A DNA stretch of 64,000 bases from Paracoccus yeei ATCC BAA-599 (GTDB taxonomy: Bacteria; Pseudomonadota; Alphaproteobacteria; Rhodobacterales; Rhodobacteraceae), in contig NZ_JHWH01000017.1 in NCBI RefSeq assembly GCF_000622145.1, positions 38,687 to 102,686 on the forward strand, in the 5' to 3' direction. The translations under genes were made by a program, and so were the position numbers. Below the pieces are notes generated by a model. It saw nothing but the letters and a program-made list of their open reading frames with translations. It was not told the origin of the DNA and searched no databases. Positions 1-8,498 of the stretch are shown here, piece after piece; the stretch's first letter is position 1; every line of letters starts with the position of its first letter.

Positions 1-213
1 CAGCGGTTCCTCGGGCTCGGCCGGGACGGATTGCGCGGCGGTCTTGGGCAGTTCCAGCGGCACGCCCACGGTCAGAAGCGGCGCCGCGACCATGAAGATG
101 ATCAGCAGCACCAGCATCACGTCCACAAAGGGCGTGACGTTGATTTCGGCCATCGGCTGGCTGCGGCTGCGGCCGCGCCCCTTGCGGGCCTTTCTGACGA
201 CCCCCGCACCCAT
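1..213 (-). CDS. tolR: TolR, ExbD/TolR-family Tol-Pal subunit (partial, 3' end outside window)
   Basis: Only the first 71 codons are inside the window. The N-terminus is short, basic and cytoplasmic ([10 protein letters not shown]), followed by the family signature [20 protein letters not shown], whose single membrane helix carries the Asp that takes part in proton-driven force transduction. TolR works with TolQ to energise TolA and the Tol-Pal system during cell constriction. The ATG at 213 overlaps the tolQ stop as TGATG, so the two are translationally coupled, and the neighbours tolQ and ybgC confirm the assignment. The periplasmic domain cannot be assessed. Confidence 0.95.
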   Translation of the reverse strand, partial: MGAGVVRKARKGRGRSRSQPMAEINVTPFVDVMLVLLIIFMVAAPLLTVGVPLELPKTAAQSVPAEPEEPL

Positions 214-908
214 CACGCGTCGTCCAGCTGGCGCGACAGGATGGTCGAGAATTCGTCGGCGAAGCTTTCGTAATTGCCGGTCAGCCGGTCGCTGTCGGCG
301 CTGAGCTTGTTGTACAGCACCACCGCCGGGATCGCGGCCAGCAGCCCCAGCGCGGTCGCGACCAGCGCCTCGGCGATGCCCGGCGCCACCACGGCCAGCG
401 AGGTGTTCTGCGAAATCGCGATCTCCTCGAAGGCGGTCTTGATGCCCCAGACGGTGCCGAACAGCCCGATGAAGGGCGCGGTCGACCCCACCGTCGCCAG
501 GAATGGCAGTCCCGCAGTCAGCCGGTCGCTCTCGCGATTGATCGCCACGCTCATGGCGCGGTCGATTCGCGCGGTCGCCCCCGCGATCAGCCCGCCATCG
601 TCGCGGTGGCTGCGGCGCCATTCGTTCATCCCGGCCGCAAAGATCCGCTCGGACGCCCCCTTGGGATCATCCCCGATGCGGTCGTAAAGATCGTCCAGCG
701 GCTGGCCCGACCAGAAGGCGCGGTCGAACTTGTCGGCCTCGCGCCGCGCGGCGTTGATGATGATGATCTTGCGGATGATGATCGCCCAGGCCCAGACCGA
801 GGCCAGGACCAGGATCACCATCACGATCTGGACCGTCAGCGAGGCGCGCGCGAACAGCGCGATCAGCGAGAAATCGACCGGCGTCCCGGCTCCGGCGAGT
901 TGTTCCAT
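213..908 (-). CDS. tolQ: TolQ, MotA/TolQ/ExbB proton channel subunit
   Basis: A 231-residue inner-membrane protein that with TolR forms the proton channel of the Tol-Pal machine. A first helix lies at about residues 22-46. A cytoplasmic loop follows, then two conserved helices: one around [20 protein letters not shown] (about 130-152) and one around [20 protein letters not shown] (about 170-192). These are the hallmark segments of the MotA/TolQ/ExbB family. I chose the ATG at 908; a TTG codon lies directly before it at 911. ybgC lies about 90 bases upstream on the same strand and tolR follows with a one-base overlap, the usual ybgC-tolQ-tolR order. Confidence 0.95.
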   Translation of the reverse strand: MEQLAGAGTPVDFSLIALFARASLTVQIVMVILVLASVWAWAIIIRKIIIINAARREADKFDRAFWSGQPLDDLYDRIGDDPKGASERIFAAGMNEWRRSHRDDGGLIAGATARIDRAMSVAINRESDRLTAGLPFLATVGSTAPFIGLFGTVWGIKTAFEEIAISQNTSLAVVAPGIAEALVATALGLLAAIPAVVLYNKLSADSDRLTGNYESFADEFSTILSRQLDDA

Positions 909-995
909 CAATCAAGGCCTGTGCTATGGCCGCTGGCTGCGGCTTCTGGCCTGCCGCTTAGCAGACGCGGCGGGGATGACAAAGCCTTGCGCGTC

Positions 996-1385
996 TCAAT
1001 TCTGCGTCAGCCGCTCGGCAACCGGGCGCGGCATCCGCACCGGCCGGCCTGCCTGGTTGATGCAGACCAGCGTGACCACGGCGGAAAACAGCACCGTGCC
1101 GTCGCGCACCACCTTCTGGCACAGCGCAATGCGCGCCGAGCCCATCTCGACCACCCGCGACTGCACGACCAGCGCGTCGTCGAAGCGTGCGGGCGACAGG
1201 TAATCCGCCTCGATCCGGCGCACGACAAAGACCAGGCCTTGGTCCTTCATCGCGACCTGATCGACGCCGCGGTCGCGCAGCCACTCGCTGCGGCCGCGTT
1301 CGATGAACTTCAGGTAGTTGGCATAATAGACGATGCCGGCAAGATCGGTGTCCTCGTAATAGACGCGGAGGGGGAACTGGTGCAT
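996..1385 (-). CDS. ybgC: YbgC, Tol-Pal-associated acyl-CoA thioesterase
   Basis: A 129-residue single hot-dog-fold protein. It starts MHQFPLRVYYEDTDLAGIVY and has the YYANYLKFIERGRSEWLR segment, both diagnostic of the YbgC/FadM family; the Asp of the YEDTD motif is the expected catalytic residue. These enzymes hydrolyse short-chain acyl-CoA thioesters in the cytosol and are a constant partner of the tol genes. The ATG at 1385 was preferred over longer in-frame extensions because the upstream residues have no family resemblance and pass through a stem-loop region. Confidence 0.93.
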   Translation of the reverse strand: MHQFPLRVYYEDTDLAGIVYYANYLKFIERGRSEWLRDRGVDQVAMKDQGLVFVVRRIEADYLSPARFDDALVVQSRVVEMGSARIALCQKVVRDGTVLFSAVVTLVCINQAGRPVRMPRPVAERLTQN

Positions 1386-1410
1386 GGGCTGTCTCCTGAC
1401 TGATCCGTCG

Positions 1411-1445
1411 CGGGGGTTTTCCACCCCCGTCGTCGTACCGACGAC
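1411..1445. other. Two adjacent GC-rich stem-loops
   Basis: CGGGGG/CCCCCG (1411-1426 region, 7-base loop) is followed by GTCGTCG-TAC-CGACGAC (1429-1445). They sit between the end of the 192-residue gene and the start of ybgC on the minus strand. They may stop transcription of the upstream gene, but neither has a U-tract. On the plus strand they are followed directly by a copy of the GGATATTTGGA element. Confidence 0.5.
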
Positions 1446-1454
1446 TCCCCCGGA

Positions 1455-1475
1455 GGATATTTGGACACGAAAGAA
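1455..1475 (+). repeat. Intergenic element, GGATATTTGGACA class (copy 1)
   Basis: Begins GGATATTTGGACACGAAAGA, preceded by CCCCCGGA and by two stem-loops. The same element recurs at 8440-8461 and 14322-14344, and in a divergent form at 2068-2084. It lies outside coding sequence and its function is not known to me. Confidence 0.7.
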
Positions 1476-1479
1476 TGCT

Positions 1480-2058
1480 TCAGGTCGCGTGCAGCCGCGC
1501 GGCAAGGCGCAGGGCGTGCGAGGGATCGCGGGCGGCGGCAGGCATGACCGGATCATAGGCCGCCCGGATCAGCCGCGCCAGCGCCGGAGACGGAGTGACA
1601 TCGCACGCAAAGGTCAGCAGGGCGCGCATTGCCAGCGCCTCGGCCAGTTGCGCCGGATGGGCATCGGCCAGACCGCCCCCCATGTTGACCAGCGTGATGC
1701 AGGCGCGGATGCCGCCGTCGGGATCAAAGCGAAAGATCCGGTACTGATCTGCCTTCCCGGCCCTCAGCCGCGCCGCAAGCCCCGCCTGACCGGTCAGCCG
1801 CTCCAGGTCGGGGATGGCGTCCAACTCGTCCCAGTCGCGCAGAAAGAACGTCATCATGTTCGCCCCCATCTCGGGGTCGGTCTCGGCCATGGGGATCCCG
1901 GCATGGCCAAGGGCGCCAAGGGTCACGCGGCGAAAGATGTCCAGCGTCTCGTCCGACAGGCCGAAGATCACCGGCGCGACCGGCCGCCCCCAGCGGGCGC
2001 ACAGATACTGCCCGTCGCGGGTGAACAGCGCGGCGATCTCGTCAGGCCCCAATGGCAA
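1480..2058 (-). CDS. Hypothetical protein, 192 aa
   Basis: I do not recognise this family. The protein is soluble-looking, with no signal peptide or membrane helix, and includes VIFGLSDETLDIFRRVTLGA and a central FFLRDWDEL segment. No catalytic motif is evident. An upstream extension of the open frame would translate the intergenic repeat at 2068-2084, so that extension is unlikely to be real. Instead a TTG at 2058 has GGAG seven bases upstream (2066-2069) and begins LPLGPDEIAALF; this is the start I prefer. It lies between scoB and ybgC on the same strand, but with stem-loops on both sides, so it may be its own transcription unit. Confidence 0.7.
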   Translation of the reverse strand: MPLGPDEIAALFTRDGQYLCARWGRPVAPVIFGLSDETLDIFRRVTLGALGHAGIPMAETDPEMGANMMTFFLRDWDELDAIPDLERLTGQAGLAARLRAGKADQYRIFRFDPDGGIRACITLVNMGGGLADAHPAQLAEALAMRALLTFACDVTPSPALARLIRAAYDPVMPAAARDPSHALRLAARLHAT

Positions 2059-2067
2059 GCGCTTTCT

Positions 2068-2084
2068 CCGTTTTGCAAATATCC
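2068..2084 (-). repeat. Intergenic element, GGATATTT class (copy 2, divergent)
   Basis: On the minus strand it reads GGATATTTGCAAAACGG, after CCCCCGA and the stem-loop at 2101-2140. Its end touches the GGAG ribosome binding site of the 192-residue gene, so the element lies in that gene's 5' leader. Confidence 0.6.
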
Positions 2085-2100
2085 TCGGGGGTGAATTGCG

Positions 2101-2140
2101 GCGAAGCCGCAAGAGGGGGCAGACGGCCCCCTCGCTTCGC
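2101..2140 (-). terminator. Stem-loop after scoB, probable terminator
   Basis: Nested arms GCGAAGC/GCTTCGC (2101-2107 and 2134-2140) enclose AGGGGGC-AGACG-GCCCCCT (2114-2132). It lies six bases past the scoB stop. No U-tract follows, so factor-independent termination is uncertain. Confidence 0.55.
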
Positions 2141-2145
2141 GGGCG

Positions 2146-2775
2146 TCACCCGACGATGGTCGCCTCGGTCGCCGCGCGCATCTCGTCCTCGCTGACGCCA
2201 TCGGCCAGTTCGACGATCTTCAATCCACCCTCGACCACGTCCAGAACGCCCAGGTTGGTCACGATGCGGTTGACCACGCCCTGCCCGGTCAGCGGCAGCG
2301 TGCAGGCCTTCAGCACCTTCGACTCGCCGGCCTTGTTGGTGTGGTCCATCACCACCACCACCCGCCGCACCCCTGCGACCAGGTCCATCGCCCCGCCCAT
2401 GCCCTTCACGAGCTTGCCGGGGATCATCCAGTTCGCCAGGTCACCGTTCTCGGCCACCTCCATCGCGCCCAGGATCGCCATGGCGATCTTGCCGCCCCGG
2501 ATCATGGCGAAGCTTTCCGAACTGTCGAAATAGGCGGTCTGCGGCAGTTCCGTCACCGTCTGCTTGCCGGCGTTGATCAGGTCGGGGTCTTCCTCGCCCT
2601 CATAGGGGAAGGGGCCGATCCCCAGCATGCCGTTCTCGGACTGCAGCGTCACCTCGACGCCCTCGGGGATGTAGTTCGCGACCAGCGTCGGGATGCCGAT
2701 GCCAAGGTTCACATACCAGCCGTCCTGCAGCTCCTGCGCGGCCCGCGCCGCCATCTGGTTCCGGTCCCATGCCAT
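2146..2775 (-). CDS. scoB: 3-oxoacid CoA-transferase subunit B
   Basis: A 209-residue beta subunit of succinyl-CoA:3-ketoacid CoA-transferase, which moves CoA from succinyl-CoA to acetoacetate for use of ketone bodies and polyhydroxybutyrate breakdown products. The [11 protein letters not shown] stretch (about residues 45-55) carries the catalytic Glu that forms the glutamyl-CoA thioester. [10 protein letters not shown] near residue 24 and GGAMDLVAG near 125 are also characteristic. The ATG at 2775 lies two bases after the scoA stop, so the subunits are co-translated. Length is normal for a separate B subunit. Confidence 0.96.
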   Translation of the reverse strand: MAWDRNQMAARAAQELQDGWYVNLGIGIPTLVANYIPEGVEVTLQSENGMLGIGPFPYEGEEDPDLINAGKQTVTELPQTAYFDSSESFAMIRGGKIAMAILGAMEVAENGDLANWMIPGKLVKGMGGAMDLVAGVRRVVVVMDHTNKAGESKVLKACTLPLTGQGVVNRIVTNLGVLDVVEGGLKIVELADGVSEDEMRAATEATIVG

Positions 2776-2777
2776 GC

Positions 2778-3479
2778 TCAGGCCTCCTTCTTCCGGGTGG
2801 TGCGCTGTTCGATGCGCTTTTCGTGGCTGCCCTGGATCAGGCGGTGGACATAGATGCCTGGCAGGTGGATCGCATCGGGATCAAGGCTGCCGGTCGGGAC
2901 GATCTCCTCGACCTCGCAGACGCAGACGCGGCCGCATTTCGCCGCCGGCACGTTGAAGTTGCGCGCGGTCTTGCGGAAGATCACGTTGCCGCTCTCGTCG
3001 GCCTTCCAGCCCTTGACGATGGCGAGGTCCGCGACGATGCCGCGTTCCAGGATATAGGTCTCGCCGTCGAAGTCCTTGTGGTCCTTGCCCTCGGCGATGA
3101 CGGTGCCGACGCCGGTTTTCGTATAGAAGCCCGGGATGCCGGCGCCGCCGGCCCGCATCCGCTCGGCCAGCGTGCCCTGCGGGTTGAACTCCAGCTCCAA
3201 CTCGCCCGAGAGATACTGGCGCATGAATTCCGCATTCTCGCCGACATAGGACGAGATCATCTTCCTGATCTGGCGGCTGTCCAGCAGCTTGCCCAGCCCG
3301 AAGCCGTCCACGCCGCAGTTGTTGCTGGCGATGGTCAGGTCCTTCGTCCCGGCCTTCAGGATCGCCTCGATCAGCAGTTCGGGGATGCCACAAAGCCCGA
3401 ACCCCCCGGCCGCAATCAGCATCCCGTCCCGCAACAGGCCGTCCAGAGCGGCGTCCGCGCTCGCATAGACCTTTTTCAT
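2778..3479 (-). CDS. scoA: 3-oxoacid CoA-transferase subunit A
   Basis: A 233-residue alpha subunit starting [20 protein letters not shown]. The glycine-rich [16 protein letters not shown] (about residues 24-39) and [20 protein letters not shown] are typical of the CoA-transferase family I alpha chain. The start at 3479 is supported by GGAGGGATG immediately upstream; a longer in-frame reading adds residues that overlap the divergent neighbour's leader. It forms a two-gene operon with scoB. The divergent DUF488 gene starts about 80 bases away, so both promoters must lie in 3480-3557. Confidence 0.96.
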   Translation of the reverse strand: MKKVYASADAALDGLLRDGMLIAAGGFGLCGIPELLIEAILKAGTKDLTIASNNCGVDGFGLGKLLDSRQIRKMISSYVGENAEFMRQYLSGELELEFNPQGTLAERMRAGGAGIPGFYTKTGVGTVIAEGKDHKDFDGETYILERGIVADLAIVKGWKADESGNVIFRKTARNFNVPAAKCGRVCVCEVEEIVPTGSLDPDAIHLPGIYVHRLIQGSHEKRIEQRTTRKKEA

Positions 3480-3557
3480 CCATCCCTCCACGCTTGTCAG
3501 GCTTGTTTTGGGCGGTTTCCGAAACCAAGTCAACGCGAGGCAGGAAAGGATGGGACG

Positions 3558-3905
3558 ATGCACAGGATCTCGATCCGGCGGGTCTATGAACCGGCCGCCG
3601 AAAACGAGGGGCGGACGATCCTGGTCGACCGGCTATGGCCGCGCGCCATCAGCCATGCCGAGCTTGGCGATGCGCCCTGGCTGAAGGACATCGCCCCGTC
3701 CGAGGACCTGCGCCACTGGTTCGCCCACGACCCCGCGAAATGGCCCGAGTTTCGCCGCCGCTACACCGCCGAACTGGACGCCAACCCGCAGGCGGTCGCC
3801 GAACTGCGCCGGCTGGCCGCACAGGGACCGCTGGTGCTGCTCTATGCGGCCAGGGACGAACAGCACAACAACGCGGTCGTCCTGCGCGACTACCTGGGTC
3901 AATAG
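3558..3905 (+). CDS. DUF488 family protein (YeaO-like)
   Basis: A 115-residue soluble protein. ILVDRLWPRAISHAEL near the N-terminus, WLKDIAPSEDLRHWFAHDP in the middle and LLYAARDEQHNNAVVLRDYL at the end are typical of the short YeaO-type DUF488 family, whose biochemical role is not established. Its 3' end overlaps the end of the convergent ggt gene by seven bases. The ATG at 3558 gives the normal family length. Confidence 0.88.
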   Translation: MHRISIRRVYEPAAENEGRTILVDRLWPRAISHAELGDAPWLKDIAPSEDLRHWFAHDPAKWPEFRRRYTAELDANPQAVAELRRLAAQGPLVLLYAARDEQHNNAVVLRDYLGQ

Positions 3906-5617
3906 CCCAGCGTCGCCGCATCCGGCCGGCGTGGGTCGGACGCCCCCAGCAGCGCCCCGCTGGCCGGGTCGCGCATGATCGATTGGGTCGATCCCATCAC
4001 CGGCTTTTCGGAAATCGTGTGCCCCTTGGCGGCCAGCAGGCGCAGGGTGTCGCGGCTGATCCCCTCCTCGATGCGCAACTCGTCGGGCAGCCACTGGTGA
4101 TGGACGCGCGGCGCGGTCGAGGCCTCGGCCACGTTCATGCCGTGGTCGATCATGTTCATGACGACCTGCAGCACGGTGGTGATGATCCGGGCGCCGCCGG
4201 GCGAGCCGGTGACCAGCCAGGTCTCGCCGTCCTTCAGCACGATGGTCGGCGTCATCGAGGACAGCGGCCGCTTGCCCGGCTGCACCGCATTGGCATCGCC
4301 ACCCACCAGGCCGAAGGCGTTGGGCACCCCGGGCTTGGCCGAGAAGTCGTCCATCTCGTTGTTCATCAGGACGCCCGTGCCTTCGGCCACCAGCCCCGAA
4401 CCATAGTTCAGGTTGATGGTATAGGTGTTCGAAACCGCGTTCCCCGCCTTGTCCACGACCGAGAAATGCGTGGTCTGGTCGGATTCGTAGGGCGCCAGAT
4501 CGCCCGGTCCGATCATGGCTGAGGGCGTCGCGTATTCCGCGCTGATCTTGCCGCGCAGCTCGGCCGCATAGTCCTTGCTGGTCAGGGCCGCGACCGGGAC
4601 GTCGACGAAATCCGGGTCGCCCAGGTATTCCGAGCGGTCGGCATAGGCCAGCTTCATCGCCTCGGCCATCAGGTGGATCGTCTCGGCGGTGTTGTGCCCC
4701 AGCGCCCCGATGGGATAGCCCTCCAGCGTGTTCAGGATCTGGATCAGGTGCACCCCGCCCGAGGACGGCGGCGGCATCGAGACGATCTCGTATCCGCGAT
4801 AGCTTCCCCGCACCGGCTCGCGCAGCACGGGCTTGTAGGCGGCCAGGTCCTCGACCGTCATCGGCCCGCCGGCCGCCTGCACGGCCCTGGCGATGTTCTC
4901 CGCAACCGCGCCCTTGTAGAACCCGTCCGGCCCCTCGGCGGCGACCTTTTTCAGCGTCGCCGCCAGGTCGGCCTGCACCAGGCGCTCGCCCGGGCGATAG
5001 CCCGCCCCGCCCTCCTTGAAGAAGATCTTCGCCGTCGAGGGATGCTTCATCAGCGCCTCGCGCTCGGCCTCGAGGCTGTCGGCCAGGTCGGGGGTGACGA
5101 TGATCCCCTCCTCGGCCAGACGGATGGCGGGGGCGATGACATCGGCCCAGGGCATCGAGCCGTAGGTGTCCAGCGCCATCCGCATGCCCGCGACGGTCCC
5201 CGGCACGCCCGAGGCCGCGCCGGTATAAAGCGACTTGTCGCTGTCCGCCTCGCCCTTGTCGTCCAGGAACATGTCGCGGCTGGCCCCCGAGGGCGCCAGT
5301 TCGCGATAGTCGATGGCCTGCGTCCGGCCGGTTTCGGCATCATGGACCAGCATGAAGCCGCCGCCGCCCAGATTGCCCGCCCGCGGCAGCGTCACCGCAA
5401 GCGCAAAGGCCACCGCGACGCCGGCATCGACCGCATTGCCGCCCTTGGCCATGATGTCGCGCCCGATCTCGGCCGCCAGACGTTCCTGGGCCGAGACCAT
5501 GCCGTTTTCCGCCCAGACCGGGTGGATACGGTCCATTTCGGAAAAGATCGTGGCCTGCTGTGCGCCCGCCGGGCCCGCCAGAAGCAAGCCCGCAATGGCC
5601 AATCCTGAAATCCGCAT
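3899..5617 (-). CDS. ggt: Gamma-glutamyltranspeptidase (EC 2.3.2.2)
   Basis: A 572-residue periplasmic enzyme that cleaves the gamma-glutamyl bond of glutathione and transfers glutamate to water or amino acids. It starts with a signal peptide (MRISGLAIAGLLLAGPAGAQ). The precursor self-cleaves before the nucleophile Thr of the TTHFSVVD motif (about residue 382). NLGGGGFMLVHD is in the large subunit; PLSSMTPTIVL and GSPGGARI are in the small subunit and complete the active site. ATG 5617 is preceded by GGAGG. Periplasmic glutathione salvage fits a genome section rich in sulfur genes, but this gene forms its own unit. Confidence 0.95.
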   Translation of the reverse strand: MRISGLAIAGLLLAGPAGAQQATIFSEMDRIHPVWAENGMVSAQERLAAEIGRDIMAKGGNAVDAGVAVAFALAVTLPRAGNLGGGGFMLVHDAETGRTQAIDYRELAPSGASRDMFLDDKGEADSDKSLYTGAASGVPGTVAGMRMALDTYGSMPWADVIAPAIRLAEEGIIVTPDLADSLEAEREALMKHPSTAKIFFKEGGAGYRPGERLVQADLAATLKKVAAEGPDGFYKGAVAENIARAVQAAGGPMTVEDLAAYKPVLREPVRGSYRGYEIVSMPPPSSGGVHLIQILNTLEGYPIGALGHNTAETIHLMAEAMKLAYADRSEYLGDPDFVDVPVAALTSKDYAAELRGKISAEYATPSAMIGPGDLAPYESDQTTHFSVVDKAGNAVSNTYTINLNYGSGLVAEGTGVLMNNEMDDFSAKPGVPNAFGLVGGDANAVQPGKRPLSSMTPTIVLKDGETWLVTGSPGGARIITTVLQVVMNMIDHGMNVAEASTAPRVHHQWLPDELRIEEGISRDTLRLLAAKGHTISEKPVMGSTQSIMRDPASGALLGASDPRRPDAATLGY

Positions 5618-5709
5618 GTCCCGCCTCCGCTGCAACCTTGGGGGAAGCCTAGCAGCGGATGGGCGGGGATCAAAACCCAAACGTTCCGCCCATGGCGGAT
5701 GCCGCGTTC

Positions 5710-5766
5710 GGGTATTTGGAAAACAGTGAAAACGGGCCAGCTCGTCTTCGTTTCCCGAATACCGAT
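5710..5766. repeat. Paired intergenic element, GGGTATTTGGAAAA class
   Basis: A forward copy (GGGTATTTGGAAAACAGTGA from 5710) faces an imperfect inverted copy (TTTCCCGAATACCGAT, 5751-5766). Located between the end of topA and the start of ggt. Related copies are at 13136-13150, 23620-23685 and 30158-30180. Confidence 0.65.
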
Positions 5767-5788
5767 GGACGGCGCCGAACCGAGGCGA

Positions 5789-8374
5789 TCACTCGGCCTT
5801 CCGGGCGCCGGCCTTCTTGGTCGCGGCAGGTTTTTTGGCCGCGGGTTTTTTCGCCGTGGCCTTCTTGGCGGGGGCCTTTTCGGCCTTGGCGGCGGGCTTC
5901 TTCGCGGGTTTCCTGCCCGACTTGCCGGCCTTTTCGGCGATCAGCTCCAGCGCCCGCTCCAGCGTCACCGCCCCGGGCTCCAGGTCGCGCGGCAGGGTCG
6001 CATTGACCTTGCCCCATTTGACATAGGGGCCGTAGCGGCCGGCCAGAACCTGAACCGGTCCGCCTTCGGGATGCTCGCCCAGTTCGGCCAGGGGCGCGGC
6101 CGGGGCCGCCCGGCCTCGGGTCGCCTTCTGGGCCAGAACCTCGACGGCGCGGTTCATGCCGATGGTGAAGACTTCGTCCACATCGGGCAGGTTCGCGTAT
6201 TTCGCGCCATGCTTCACATAGGGGCCGTAGCGGCCGATCCCGGCCTCGACGGGCACGCCGTCCTCGGGGTGCGGGCCGATCTCGCGCGGCAGGGCCAGCA
6301 GGGCCAGCGCCCGGTCCAGATCGACCGAGGCCAGGTCCCAGCCCTTGGGGATCGAGGCGCGGGGCGGCTTGGGATTCTCGGCCGTGGCCTCGCCCCGCTG
6401 CACATAGGGACCGAAGCGGCCGTTCTTGAGGCTGATCTGATCGCCGTTGTCCTCGCCCAGCACGGCATCGCCGACAATCTCGGCATCGGGGCTGCTGATC
6501 GGACGGGTGAAGCGGCATTCCGGATAGTTGGTGCAGCCGATGAAGGCCCCGCCCGAGCGCGCCGTCTTCAGATGCAGCCGCCCCTTGTGGCAGAGCGGGC
6601 ATTCGCGCGGGTCGCCGCCATCGGCGCGCGGCGGATAGAGATGCGGCGCCAGGGCCTCGTCGATGGCCTCCAGCACCTCGCCGATGCGCAATTCGCTGGT
6701 GCCTTCCAGCGCGGCGGTGAAGTCCCGCCAGAAGCGGCGCAGCACCTCGCGGTAGGCGCGCTCGCCCGAGCTGATGTCGTCAAGTTCGCCTTCCAGGTTG
6801 GCGGTGAAGTCGTAGCTGACATAGCGCGGGAAGTATTTCTGCAGAAAGACCGTGACCAGCCGGCCCTTGTCCTCGGGGATCAGGCGGTTCTGTTCCTTGC
6901 GGACGTAATCGCGGTCCTGGATCGTCGTCACGATGCTGGCATAGGTCGAGGGCCGGCCGATGCCCAGTTCTTCCATGCGCTTGACCAGGGTCGCCTCGGT
7001 ATAGCGCGGGGGTGCCTGTGTGAAATGCTGCTCGGGGGTAACGCTGCGCTTTTCGGTCGCCTCGCCTTCCTGGATCAGCGGCAGGCGGCGGCCGTCATCC
7101 TCGTCCTCGTCGTCGCGGCCCTGGTCGTAGACCCGCAGGAAGCCGTCGAACAGCATCACCTGCCCGGTGGCGCGCAGGCCGACCTGGCCGTCGGGGCTGG
7201 CGATCTCGACCGTGGTGCGCTCCATGCGGGCCGATTCCATCTGGCTGGCAATGGTGCGCTTCCAGATCAGGTCATACAGCGCCTTCTGGTCCTTGTCCGC
7301 GACCGGCAGCCTGTCGGGCGACAACATCATGTCGGTGGGGCGGATGCACTCGTGCGCTTCCTGGGCGTTCTTGGCCTTGTTCTTGTACATGCGCGGGCTC
7401 TTCGGCAGGTATTCCGCGCCGAAACGGGCCTTGATCGCGTCGCGGGCGGCCATGACGGCCTCGGGGGCCATGTCGATGCCGTCGGTCCGCATATAGGTGA
7501 TGTGGCCGGCCTCATAGAGCCGCTGCGCCGCCGACATGCAGGCCCGCGCCCCCAGGCCCAGCTTGCGGCTGGCTTCCTGCTGCAGGGTCGAGGTCATGAA
7601 GGGCGGCCAGGGATTGCGGCTGGCCGGCTTGGCCTGGACGCTGGCGACGGACAGATCGCGCGACTGGATCGCGGCCACGGCCAGCTGCGCGGTTTCCCCG
7701 TCGGCGATGTCGAAGCGTTCCAGCTTCTTGCCGCCGAAGACGTTCATGGTGGCGTCGAACTCATCGCCGCGCGGGGTGGCCAGGCGGGCATGCACCGACC
7801 AGTATTCGCGGGGCTTGAAGGCCTCGATCTCCATCTCGCGGTCGACGATGATGCGCAGGGCGACCGATTGCACCCGGCCTGCCGACTTGGCGCCTGGCAG
7901 CTTCCTCCACAGGACCGGCGACAGGTTGAAGCCGACGAGGTAATCCAGCGCGCGGCGCGCCAGATAGGCATCGACCAGCGGCTGGTCGATCTGGCGCGGG
8001 TTGGCCATGGCCTCGGTCACGGCATTCTTGGTGATGGCGTTGAAGGTGACGCGGCTGACCTCGGCGCCCTTCTTCAGCGCCGGCGCCAGCGTCTCCAGCA
8101 GGTGCCAGGAGATCGCCTCGCCCTCGCGGTCGGGGTCGGTCGCCAAGATCAGGTTCGGGTCGCTTGCCAGCGCATCCTTGATCGCCTTGACGTGCTTGCG
8201 GCTATCCGCCGCAACCTCCCATTTCATGGCGAAATCGGCTTCGGGATCGACGCTGCCATCCTTGGGCGGCAGGTCGCGGACATGGCCGAAGGACGCCAGA
8301 ACCGTATAGTCGTCGCCCAGGTATTTATTGATCGTCTTGGCCTTGGCCGGAGATTCAACGACGACGACGGGCAT
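5789..8374 (-). CDS. topA: DNA topoisomerase I (type IA)
   Basis: An 861-residue enzyme that relaxes negative supercoils by cutting one strand. The N-terminal TOPRIM domain begins VVVESPAKAKTINKYLG and has the acidic ATDPDREGEAISWHL motif near residues 78-92. The catalytic Tyr lies in ITYMRTDG at about residue 294. A four-cysteine zinc ribbon (CPLCHKGRL then CTNYPECRF) lies near residues 590-620. Three glycine/tyrosine-rich repeats with the core RYGPYVK or RFGPYVQ follow, typical of alphaproteobacterial TopA. The tail from about residue 800 is Lys/Ala-rich and probably binds DNA. Confidence 0.97.
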   Translation of the reverse strand: MPVVVVESPAKAKTINKYLGDDYTVLASFGHVRDLPPKDGSVDPEADFAMKWEVAADSRKHVKAIKDALASDPNLILATDPDREGEAISWHLLETLAPALKKGAEVSRVTFNAITKNAVTEAMANPRQIDQPLVDAYLARRALDYLVGFNLSPVLWRKLPGAKSAGRVQSVALRIIVDREMEIEAFKPREYWSVHARLATPRGDEFDATMNVFGGKKLERFDIADGETAQLAVAAIQSRDLSVASVQAKPASRNPWPPFMTSTLQQEASRKLGLGARACMSAAQRLYEAGHITYMRTDGIDMAPEAVMAARDAIKARFGAEYLPKSPRMYKNKAKNAQEAHECIRPTDMMLSPDRLPVADKDQKALYDLIWKRTIASQMESARMERTTVEIASPDGQVGLRATGQVMLFDGFLRVYDQGRDDEDEDDGRRLPLIQEGEATEKRSVTPEQHFTQAPPRYTEATLVKRMEELGIGRPSTYASIVTTIQDRDYVRKEQNRLIPEDKGRLVTVFLQKYFPRYVSYDFTANLEGELDDISSGERAYREVLRRFWRDFTAALEGTSELRIGEVLEAIDEALAPHLYPPRADGGDPRECPLCHKGRLHLKTARSGGAFIGCTNYPECRFTRPISSPDAEIVGDAVLGEDNGDQISLKNGRFGPYVQRGEATAENPKPPRASIPKGWDLASVDLDRALALLALPREIGPHPEDGVPVEAGIGRYGPYVKHGAKYANLPDVDEVFTIGMNRAVEVLAQKATRGRAAPAAPLAELGEHPEGGPVQVLAGRYGPYVKWGKVNATLPRDLEPGAVTLERALELIAEKAGKSGRKPAKKPAAKAEKAPAKKATAKKPAAKKPAATKKAGARKAE

Positions 8375-8415
8375 GAAAATTCCTTCGCATGATTCGGCGC
8401 CGGAACATGGGCACA

Positions 8416-8461
8416 GCCCGGCGGACTGTCAACGCCGGGCTTCTTTCTTGTCCAAATATCC
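8416..8461. repeat. Stem-loop plus GGATATTTGGACA element (copy 3)
   Basis: The minus strand reads GGATATTTGGACAAGAAAGA (8442-8461). On its topA-proximal side lies an 8-bp stem, GCCCGGCG/CGCCGGGC (8416-8423 and 8433-8440). Read on the plus strand, the stem is followed by TTCTTTCTT and resembles a terminator. It sits between fpr and topA. Confidence 0.65.
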
Positions 8462-8470
8462 TGCGGGGGT

Positions 8471-8491
8471 CCGGGGGCGCAAAGCCCCCGG
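8471..8491 (-). terminator. Stem-loop after fpr, probable terminator of the cys operon
   Basis: Perfect 8-bp stem CCGGGGGC-GCAAA-GCCCCCGG, eight bases past the fpr stop. It directly precedes the element at 8442-8461, the same arrangement as at 14322-14380. No long U-tract. Confidence 0.6.
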
Positions 8492-8498
8492 CAGCGGG

